The notes beneath the pieces are model-generated. The model saw only the letters and a program-made list of their open reading frames with translations. It searched no databases and had not been told where the DNA came from. This document shows positions 24,401 to 36,400 of a DNA stretch of 64,000 bases, one piece after another. The stretch spans positions 1,736,001-1,800,000 of the forward strand of contig CP053167.1 of the NCBI GenBank assembly GCA_014607495.2, written 5' to 3'. Position 1 is the stretch's first letter. Each line of letters begins with the position of its first letter. The position numbers and the translations under genes were made by a program. The DNA is from Carposina sasakii (lineage: Eukaryota > Arthropoda > Insecta > Lepidoptera > Carposinidae).

Positions 24401-27400
24401 ATTCTCAGTTTCATTGAGCATCAATAAATTTTGTATAACTATTGGACATTGGTCTAAACTTAAAAAGTAGCTTCTAATAGGTGACCAATTTAATAATAAT
24501 GTATCAATGCATGACAAAAGAGAGAGCCATCTTGTTCCCACATGGCGTTTTATTTCATGAAAGTCTCCATCTACTAATGCTACAAAATTTTTCAGCTCCT
24601 CTCTTCTTACTGCAGAATGTGAAAAATGAGCATAAATTTTTAAAATCACATTTTCTATGTCATGTGATAAAAAGCTCATGGCACGTCTTACGCAATTATG
24701 CACTATATGTGCATGACAATTGCCTTTAATCAAATCTGGTACCAAATTTTTCATATTTGTGAATAAAGAATGATTGACACCAAAATTAGCATTGGTATTA
24801 TCAGCGCTTAACCCAGAAACATTATGAAAAGATAATTTGTATTGCTCTAATGACTTTTGAATTGCTTCAAACATACCATCAGCAGATTCGTTACTATTTT
24901 CATAAACATCTAATAATTTGGTTTCAATCCCATTTTTGGCCGTAAAATATTGTATCACTAACGGAAACAGTTTTATATTTTTTTTATTAGAAGCATCTGT
25001 TTGTAAGCAGTAAAACAAATTGTCTGTATTAACAGCATCTATTACATTTTGTAAAGAATATGGGCCCAACACCTCTGTAACTAGTGCTTCCATTTTTGTT
25101 CTACCTAAGTGAATTGCTGTAGCTGAATTGACATAAATAATTTTATTCAATTTTATTGTACAATCCATGCTATTGTAGGACAAATTATGTTTTACAGTAT
25201 GATATGTTAGGGCTAACTCTGATGCAACAACATTTTCTTTATCGCTGAATCGAGACGATGTGGAAGCAGAAGAGTCAAGGAATTTCTCAAGTAGTCCAGA
25301 TGTTCTCCTTATTTCTAATTTTGATTTGTGTTGTTTTGTTTGCTGGTGTTGTGTAACCTGAAAATAATAAGAATAATCCCATCACCTTACCCATCACCCG
25401 TCAACCCATTATCTCCAGTCACCAATAAATAATTTTACTTTCAAAGTTATTGAGGAAAATACCGCATATTTATTTTAAATAAAATCAAATCATTTTATAG
25501 CATAGCATAGTTTAGTTTGGATAATTAATGCAACCATATCTATACACATACATACTAGGGTGGGTCAAAAAAAAATGACTTATTTACCCACTCTAATACA
25601 CACGCACACGTGCACAGACAGAAAAAAGAAAATTGGTCTTCTTACTTGTCCTATTCCTGCTGAAGCAATTGTGAATGTAATTCCACACAATTTACATTTT
25701 CCATTATATTCGTTTTGTGGATCTTTAATTAGCCAATCACCATGTGCGATTTCCCACTGACTTTTATACTTCTGCAATCGATTATTTTTCTTTTTTGCAA
25801 TGTCATTTTTTTTTAAACATTTTTTCGGTGTAACATTTTCACTATCTGTTTCATCCGTTTCACAATTGAAATTACGTTTTGTAGGTGTATGTGGAGTATT
25901 CTAGTCCATGATTTACTATAGCATAAATCTATAAAACTAAAGAAAGTTTTCCTATTGAATTCAAAATTCAAACCGCTTTGCACACGCAAAACAAACAAGA
26001 AATTACGACAATGATACTGACATGACATCTGACATTGTTGACATTTGAGGTTAGGTGGCGTTCAGAAAATATTAAAAACGAGTAAGTGATGTGGCGCTGG
26101 CGAGTGGCGATATCGATTCATCACTAATCGATAAATTTCGTTGAACGAAAAATTACTTACGACTAAACTTTTCAAAATCCCAAAAAAATCAAATCATGCA
26201 AAATAAAGTATTTTCGTGTACTTTATTGTTCTCATAAAGTATAGAGTACAATTACCTGAAATAACGTACAATACTTTATTATAAAGTACGGGTGGCAACC
26301 CTAGTAGTGGTGGTCGGGGGATTCACCGCGCGACATGTATGAACCTGTTCGGCACAGGCCGTCGCGCGCCGCCCGCTTCGTTTCGTTCGACCTCTGAACC
26401 GAAAGTGCAATAATAATAGGAAGTTCCGACTTAACGGAACCGGAATCGAAGCTCCGTTACATCTCTAATCTAAACCAACTTGTACAGCTATTTTTATTCT
26501 TTCACACACATAAAAAATGAATTCAGAGTCAGTAGGGCCCCCATTATGTGATGTATTAGTGTTGCATTGTTTTCTAGTACTTATCCCATTGCTAGCGAAC
26601 GACCTAATCTAAAGCTGCTCTAGCTCTAAAGCGACAACAATGTGTGTCGTCAGGCAGGCGACGCTGCCAGCTACTACTCGCAATGGAAGGACACGCGCCT
26701 GCGCAGCGAGCACTATCTGTCTGCAGCGGAGCTGGGGGAAATCGGTGAGGATCCGCCATGTAGGAAGAAATAACCAATGTAGACCTGTGATCGCCTTTTT
26801 AGAACCCATCACTGGCTAGCATTTGCCTTCTATCCCATAGACTAGGTACCCGCGTTTCAACCGCATAACGGAATTCCATTTTCAATTATTACCGCTGCCT
26901 TTCCACTATGCTACTCGTACCTGCGTACGTTGCTGGGCCTATGAATATTATTGGTGGCTATCACACGCATCCATAGCCACGTAGCAAAGCACATCTGGTG
27001 GAAAGGCAGCTTCAACGTTGTTAACCCTAGTCTCAGAACCATATTAGGAGTTACGTTGATCATAACCATACGCCTCGGAGGCATACTTGGATGGGACGAT
27101 ACTTGGATGGATGACTTATTACATTTATTGCATTGCAAACATTTTTTTTTTATTTTATTCTAATATTATGTTATACAACTAATAAATGAAACACAGTTTG
27201 CAATCATTAGAGTTTTATTTATTGTAATTAACAATGTTAGAAACTTACATCTAAGAAAATCAACAAAAATGAACAGTCTTTTTGTAAATGCCTCTAAAAA
27301 ATAATAAAACAAACAAAATTGTAATTTTTCTTCTTCTTAATAATTAAATAACAATATAATCAGTCTAAAAAAAGTAAATGAGACCAAAAACTATGTCTTA

Positions 27401-30400
27401 CAGACACACATGACACACGTCATTCTTGTGCTCCCCGCAAATAGTTTTTTTACACTTCACACAGGTCATCTTGGACATTCTTTTTTTTTTGGTAGCACAA
27501 TAATCACAATATCGGCGTTTTTTGATTGCAGGTTCACCATCGTTAGTTACTTGGTCGTCTTCAGCCGGTTGAGTAATAATACTTTCAATTTTTCTCTTCA
27601 CGCGTCTTGGCAAAGTTGGAGCCTCTAATCTTTTATTCATCCAAGGTGCAGTCAACTCTTCACTTAGCTTCTTCATATATGATTTACGAGACAAAGGTTT
27701 CTCAAGCTTTTGTTGCTTATTATGACAATAAATCACATATGAGTTAACAAATGCCATGTTCAATATGCCATAAAACATTGTCATGGGCCATCTGTTAGTT
27801 TTTCTAGAACAGGACATTGCTGAACACATTTGATCGAATGTGTCAACGCCACCTTTAGTTTGGTTATAAAACATTATTGTTTCAGGCTTACCAGTTGTTG
27901 CATTGAGCACACCTTCCTCGTCACAAGATGATAAAAGATATACCATCTTAGATGGTTTTGGCTTGTAAGAAACCAAGGTCAAAAAGCCATCGTAACCAAA
28001 CATAGAAGTTCCCACAGGTCGAACACGGGTATTTTTCATTTCCTCTGGTATTTCACGCTTGTTTGATCTGATAGTTCCTACTAGTGTCAGCTTATATGGT
28101 TCAAGAAGCAAGGATTTAGCAAGAGGGACAGAGGTAAACCAGTTATCACAGGTAACATTGCGGTTGGTGCCGTGGATGGGCTTCGATAACTCTTTCACGT
28201 AATATTCTCCCTGTGGTACTCCATTAGTTTTTGTAGCCTTACCTATATATGGCATAGCATTCAACATATATTTGGTTCCACTGTCACAAAGCATAGGGAT
28301 CTTTATGCCATATTTATTAGGCTTGTTTGGTATATACATACGAAATGGGCATCTTCCGCGAAATCCAAGCAATTGTTCATCTATAGTAACATTACTTCCG
28401 GGTGTGTAGTTTAGCTGACATTGTTTTATGAAAAGTTCCCAAACTTTTCTCACTGGTACAAAAGGATCTTCTTCACGAACAGCAGGTCGCAGAGTTTTAT
28501 CATCCATCCTTAGGCAAGAGGATAAAAAATTAAATCGATCTCTACTCATAACAGCTACGTATCTGGTTCCAGAAAATGAACTATCAAATAATTCATCGGT
28601 AGACAAATGATTGTCTTTCATAGCTGCACTAAGAGTCAGTATCCCAATAAATGCTCGTACTTCTGTTGTTGTAGTATCTCTAAAAGTGGCTTTCGTGCTA
28701 TCTTGGCCTCCGCGTTTCCTAATCATTTCTACATTTGTCCACTTGACAATCTCCTCAATTATTTCTTCGGTGACGAATAGATCAAAACATAAAACAGAAT
28801 CTGTTATGTTTCGGCACATACGTGTTGGACCTCTGCTGGTTCGTATAATATTTATAGCAGAAGTTCGTGAATGCGTTTGACCCTTAACAGTAGACCACCG
28901 ATGTTTATTCTTGCCTTTCATCACAGCCTGAGCCGGAACTATAATACGTCGGTCACGTTCGATATCCGCCCGATCACCAGAATTTGAAGGACCAGGTTGT
29001 GTCGAATCCTCTTCATCATCCGAAGAACTTTGCACATTTTCAGGCACTGTATCTATAAATTCTTCTTCAAACTCACTTTGGACTTCGTCTTCACTTAGAT
29101 GGTCTTCTAACTCACTATCAGTTTGATAACCTTCACCAGTATCAGAATCATCTTGTGTACATAATAATGCTATTAATTCGTCTTCGTTTAATCGTTTTCT
29201 AAAAGCCATAGTAATTGCAGTCTATATGTGTCCTTGCAACAAAAAAAAAAAACGTTTCAAACACAATAAAAACAAAAAACCATAAGTATTTAAATGTACC
29301 GAAAGTTACACAAATCATAACCATACGCCTCTCGAGCGCACGGACCTGTTATAACTTGAAAATTATTGTACTTACCGCCAACACGCGGTCGCCGTTCGAG
29401 AGTCCTAATGGACGACTGAGTTGGCTGAAAATAACAAACGCGTACGCGCAACGGATAAAATGAGACAGCAATAAAATGTTTTCGCTGGCGCCTCTGCGAC
29501 GTAGGTTATGAGACTAGGGTTAAGCCACTTGTGAGTAGTTCCTTCATTACTCGTACTAGTATCCGCCATTCAGTTAGTCCAATCTGCGAAATGAAAATGA
29601 TTACTGATTTGATCAAGACGTTAACATTACGTTTCTTACCTAGGTATATTAAATTGTAGATACTAGTTTTCATTAATGTTGCAAGTTTGTACCACCACAT
29701 TTAAATTAGCTATTGGATTGTTCTTGAGCGACTGGTCAAATTACATTAATTGTAAGTAGTATTTTAAAATATTTGTACCATTTTGTTTTAGCGGGTGCAA
29801 ATATGACTGGTGAAATGAACGCATTTAACATGGAACCGTCTTTCTGGTTCCGGTTGGGAGAATCCGTGCAAATGCAGGTATTTGAGTAGACTTGACCCAG
29901 CTAGAGATTATTATCTACCTTTTAGAGATAAATCTGAATGCCTCTAGTTTGGCAGAAAGCCTATGAAAATCTAACTCCTCGATCACCAACGCGCCTGTCC
30001 AGCGTGGTGACTATGGGCAAAAACCCTCCATGCCAGTGCACAGCCTTGTGGCGTGCCCTGGGGGAGGCCTACATACAAACAGCAGTGGACTGCAATAGGC
30101 TGATGACGATGTCATCATGAAGTTACGACCTTCGTGTTTCTCGTTCGTTAAGTCCTTGTGAAATTATACTACTTATTATTTTTCCACCAGTTATCTTCTT
30201 CGCTACCAGTATACAGGGTGTAACAAAAAGGGTATGTTAAGCTAAAAGCTACGTGAATAGCCCACTATACACCAAATTTGAGACTCGAAATCACAAGTTT
30301 ATTTTTCAAGATTGTATGAAAATTTCTGAGATAAAAATTTTCCATACTATCGGGAAAAATAAACATGTGATTTCGAATCTCAAATTTTGTGGATAGGTTT

Positions 30401-33400
30401 TCTATAGTGGGCTATTTACGTAGCTTTTCGCTTAACATACCCTTTTTGTTACACCCTGTATAGGTGATTATTTAGTGTTTTTCTTGAAATATTAGAATAA
30501 CTGCTGCTGTTTGCGTTTGCTATTGCATTCTTTATAGAAGTTTTTTTTTTCACCGTGAAAGTGTACCTTTCGCTTCTGATCAAGCAGAATGAAAATTTGC
30601 TCAGATTTGCTCTATCGCGCTTAGTTTCGGAGCTAATAGCGGAACAAAGTTATCCGGTAATGGCGGACAGAGACAGGCGCCAGGAAAAAATGTATTAAAA
30701 ATCAGGTTATGAAGATAGGCAAACGAAAAAGATGTCGGAAGCTAGGGTATGAGATGCCCTAGTAATAACTGGTATTATGGCTAGGTGTTATCACTTTAGA
30801 TTTTGCGACTCTGTCCATGTAAAAATTTACTGTAAAATTTTAAAGAGCAAATAGCGTGGTTTACCCAGCAGCGCGCATTAAAATTATTTCTGATTGCGGA
30901 TTCTTGAAGCGGAGGTGTATCTCCAAACGATCCTCCTCCGAAATTTGCTTGGTAAGGCGATTGAACATGCCGTGCATAATTGCAATGTAAATAGAGATAC
31001 TTTCCGTCCTACCTTGAGTACAGTCCCTTATCTCCCTAAGGAATTTATAGTCATAGTTAGGGACGTCGAACTCCTCCTTCATAGAACTATCTAACTGAGA
31101 CCAATCTTTAATGTTCTCCCGCACATAACGGAACCAGTGTAACGCATTATCCGTTAACAGCTCTGGCATCATTAAAAAAAGCTGATCTGAAACGCCACGT
31201 GCTGTATGCAACTCTTCTAGTCGCGCAAGAAAAGAGCGAACACATGTCTTGCCATTAAACTCAAGCTTGAGGAGTTCGGACGCACCTAAAAGGAACCCAT
31301 CCAAAAAATTTCAGACTCGAAATCACATGTTTATTTTTCCAGATAGTATGGAGAATTCCTGAACGAACAACTCAGGAATGTTCATACAATGTTGAAAAAT
31401 AAACATGTGATTTCGAGTCTGAAATTTTGGAAATAGGTTCTCTATAGTGGGCTATCTACATAGCTTTTCGCTTAACATACCCTTTTTGTTACACCCTGTA
31501 TATTTTGATATGAACAAAATAATATTTAAAAAATCCTTATATGGTGCACAAATACATTGCACTGTACGTTAACTTTTTACCTGTCAGGAATTTTTTAAGC
31601 GCGTAGCTCCGCGAAAACGACCGTCCGAGGCGCCGGGTGGCGCGGAACTACAGTTGCTGTTCAGTCTATCCCGTTGTTTTATTATTATGTTTCTATGATT
31701 TAAAATCTGAAAATGAAAAATCATTAAGGTTAACCCCCTGGGGCCTTAGACCAACTTAGGCAATGTTATAATTTAATACTGTTAGTTGATATTACTTGGT
31801 AGGGGAGAGTCCTACAGTACCGTCACCTTAAGGTTTATCAACCATAAAAACGAAATGCCTAAGGTTACATGCTCTCTGCCTCTTGTTATATATAAAGGAA
31901 CTAATAAGCTATCAATAAAATGAAATAAACTCAGGTATTTTAGAAATAATCAGTTTTATTATTATAATTAGAAAATTAGGAATAATCAGACTTTAAAAAA
32001 TTGGCCTCCAGTACCGGCCACTTACGTTCTGGCTTAATATATATCCATTTACACTGAACAATAATCGCAAATATATTGAAGTTGATAGCTCTGATATATT
32101 TGCACAAGCTTCATGGATCCAATCCTTACAATTTCCACACTGTATCCAATCCTCATCATGAGATTCAAGGCATAAAGGACAAATAGTCTCTTCATTCGGG
32201 TTGTGAGGAGCCATCAGGTTTTCGTTTTTATTTTTCTTGGATTTCTTGCTTACGTCTCGTCCTGACAGCAAACTCTTACCTTTTGTATTAGCTTTTTTTC
32301 CTGAAACTAAACTCTTACTTTTCTTGTTAACATCTTTTCCTGATAATAAATTCTTTTCCCGTTTGGCTGATTCAACATTCTCTTTATCTCCTCTTTTTTC
32401 TTCCAGCATTTTTTTGTATGGGGAGCTCGTTATAATTTCACTTCTTTCAGCTTTACGACGTCGTGCTGTAGCTCTCCTTTTCGAAGCATCAGGAACTGGT
32501 GAGATTTCTATAAGTGCAGCTTTAAAATCGAGTGGATTTGTCTATTTCAGCTTCAGTTTGAGAGTCAGATTGCTGGAAACGGGCAATTTGAGGTTCGACA
32601 TCAGCAGAAACAGTTTGATTCTCAGCTGAGGCTATTTGAGGTTCGGCGTCAGGAGCAACAGTTTGAGTCTCAGATTGCTTTGAAGTTGAAGGTCTTGGTT
32701 CTGGCTGCTGAGCGGATGAAAGTGAAGAATTCGATGTTAATTGACTCTCTGAAATATTGGTCATCTCTGAACTTATGAAATCTATGTCATCAAAGACATT
32801 TCTATCAAAGGGATGTATCCCAGTGCAGCGAAAGCCACTTACTGCAATATCCATTCGAGAAACTCGATTAAAAGCCGAAGCAACTAATCCTGCAATTTCG
32901 TATTCACTGATTCTAACAGCAGGATTTAATCGCATCCACAAATCACATGCATCATTGTAAGCAGATTTAAAAGGCTTCATTAACGTACGATCAAGTGGCT
33001 GCAATTTATGAGTCGTATGAGGTGGTGTACTCAGCATGTGAACATTATTTTTCCTGGCAAATTCAATGACATCTAAGTCTTTATGACTGGCATGTCCATC
33101 AAGAATCAAGAGAACTGGATTCTCGGTCGTGGGATTAGAATATTTCACAAAGTGATGCATCCATTTAAGAAATAAATCAGCATTCATCCAGCCGTTTGGC
33201 TGAGCTTCACCTACACTCTCATTTGGAGCATTAATCATAAGCCTTTCATTCATGCGAGCCCGTGGAAATACGAAGAAAGGTGGTATGAACTGACCTCCAG
33301 CGCTCATTGCAAATAACACAGTCACATTCTTTCCTCGTTCTGCCGAAGTCAATTTTCCAATTTGTCTTTGGTTTTTAGTAGCTAACACTTTGGCGTGTTT

Positions 33401-36400
33401 CTGTACAATGCTCACGCCAGTCTCATCGCAGTTCCATATTTTATAGGGAGTGAAATTAAACCTCTGCATCAAACTTTCAAGGCCTTCAAAAAATCGCTCA
33501 ACCTGAGGTCTGTTGAATCCTACTGCTCTCATTAAACTCGTTGATTCCGCAGTCCGCAATGATAAGTCTCTATGTCTTTTCATAAAGAATAATAGTAGTT
33601 TTTACCTGCCATTTTTTTCTCTTTATTAAACTGATGAGGTAATTTGAACTTCTCGGCCAGTTGAAAAGCGAGATATTGAAATTCTTGTTTGTTTAAGGGC
33701 ATCAGCCTGTTTGCTAAGTCTTTAACATGTTCTGCTAATATGTCTTCGTGCTCAGGTGAAAAAGTATTGTGAAAACGACCCATAACTGGCTCAATGGACA
33801 TTTCTTGATTATTATGAATAGCCTTGACTCGATCATTTAATGTTGTTCGTGGTACCTGACAGCGATCAGCGGCTTGACGTGCACTCATTTCATTACTCAG
33901 CACCAGTTCCACGGCTTTATGCATGTTCGCAGGATCCCAGGTACCCTTCTTTTTCTTTGTCGTGCCCTCACTTCGATCTTTTTCCATTTTTGTGTATCTG
34001 CAAGCAAGATAAATCCATTAAAAATCAACTTAAAAAGTGGCCGGTACTGGAGGACAATGTTGTGGCCGGTACTGTAGGAAACGAAATAAACAATATGTTC
34101 GATTACTGACAAATAAATAATGCACAACAGTTTATTTAAAATACGTTTTTGATAACCACATAAGTGTGTTATACATACGAGTATCTGGTTTGATTGGTTT
34201 TAAAATAGTTCTCCAAACTCTAAATATCAGCCACTGAATTTCAGTTTCGGAGCGTACGTCCATTACGTGCAACACAATTCTTTGCACTGGCGGTGAACCG
34301 GTCGCGACAAGTCGGCGACGCTCGGGTCATTGCCTTCGATTAGCGTCCCGCTCAAATGGGGATAACGCTCATAGCGCCATCTATTATAAAATCAGAGAAC
34401 TTGTAACTGGCCAGTACTGGATGCCGGCCGGTACTGTAGGACTCTCCCCTATAGTTAATTAAAATAATTTCGTAGGCAGTGGGCGATGTGGGCGCCTGTA
34501 TGCCTACAGTTGGGCTATATAAGCAGTGCACGTTGGAGGAGACCGAGAAGAAAACCTCTAAACCGAAGACGCAAACGAATGAAGATCATCCTTGCTATAA
34601 AAAGTTAGTAGTGTATTACTTACTTGTTTTATACCATTTTATTTTTGTTTGATTAGACATATTATAGTACGTGTACGTGCTACTCTAATGTTATGTTAAA
34701 ATTATACCCATGAAGATGATATAAACAGATAGGCTTGCTTCTCCTCGTGTATTTCTTCCTCAATTTTCATAATTTCCAATGCATCTGACATATCAAAAAG
34801 TTCTTCGATTTGACTCTGCTTGCTTTGACTTGATTATATCTTCTATATTCTTTTTCAGCCTCTGCCATTGTTTTAAGTATTTCAGTATTTTTTGTCTATT
34901 ACTTGTTGTTTTTTCCTATATAGTAGGTAGGTATGCTTGTATGCATATTGGCACTAAGCGGAGTGCCAGTCATAACAGGGAACGGACTTATATTTATACT
35001 TACCTTTACTCGTATAAAAGGTGTCCCATTAAAATTTTAAATTTTTGTCTTATAGCAACTTTATCATCACAATACTTACTGATCAGTATAAGTTTAACAG
35101 TGACCTGCGACTTAGATTTTAGTGCAATAAATGATTCCTCCGTAAAACCCAGATCTCTTTTTAGGTATACTATATTGAAGTTTTGCCGTACATCATCATC
35201 ATCATCATCAGCCTATTGCAGTCCACTGCTGGACGTAGGCCATATATAATCGTATGCTTTTGGGGAGTAATCATTTAAAGTCATACAAAATTTACGCATT
35301 ACAGGAGTATACTTAAGTTTCTTATGTACGATTTTTTTTCTTATAACCAACATCAAAAAGGTTTGCGATCCGATCTCATAGACATACTCTTTTCTCTATG
35401 CGAGTCTCTCATCTTTATTAAGTCGGTTAAGTAAATCTGTATCTATTATATATTTTTTTGTTTTAAAGGTTTTGTCAGAAATTTGGAAAGTATATGTTAT
35501 ACGTCACCACTGGTGACAATGGGGATTATTTTCCCCATTTATCCTAGTATTCTGAATAGAATTATCAGTTGCTTCGATTGGATTTGGCCTATCTGTCACA
35601 AATGCAGGTGCAAAATAGAGTTCAGTAAACAAATGCCGCAAAGCAAATCACCAAACAAACCCCCCTGTGACAGTAGCCTGTGGCGTGCCCTAAGGAGGCC
35701 TACGTCCAGCAGTGGACTGCAATAGGCTGAAGCAGAAGAAGCAGAACCAAATGCCGGTTAAATGGAAAAATCCCAATTGTACGAAAGACAGCTTTAATAT
35801 TGGATTGTGTAAGGGCAAGCGGCACAGCAGTTGGTAAAATCCCTGGGCAGTACCTAATAGTTATGCCGGTCTCATCAACATTATATATATTTTTGGTTAA
35901 AATTTATAGCCATTCAAACTAAATTAAATTAAGGACAATCAAAAATTTAAAATTAAATGATCAAAATCCAAATAAACTAAATTGCAACAAACCAGTGAAT
36001 TAAATCAAATTACATTACCTATATTAAAACAAATAAAATAAAATACAACAATAATTATATAAATAATCACTTTGTGCTTCGCACTTACACTACCCGAACC
36101 GTAGCAGCACATCCCTCCAAGACCTAGACGCGTCGTTGAAGAAGAACAGCATTAGTAGTCCAGTTACTGGACAAATATCAAATCATAGCTCTACTGTAGA
36201 TTGATAGGTAAATCATAAAATCTAGCAAAGGTTAAGGAATGAGATGTCCTGCTGCTTTTCTAATTACAATAAATCTTTTTATACAAATATTTTATATAAA
36301 CTATTATCAGTATGTACTTATGTAATTTATGTAAAAATAATCAAGTGGGGTTATTTAACTGAAGTTACTTTGGAAAATATTCAAGTTTTGTCATTTCAAA

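Noticed and set aside
30861..31304. Gag fragment with a start codon as a possible domesticated gene
   Set aside because: The apparent start is contributed by a neighbouring MITE arm, and the frame is truncated at both ends, so it is a relic.
34779..35249. 156-codon plus-strand frame with hydrophobic stretches
   Set aside because: Composition reflects T-rich DNA, and it overlaps an RTE tail at its end; not a membrane protein gene.
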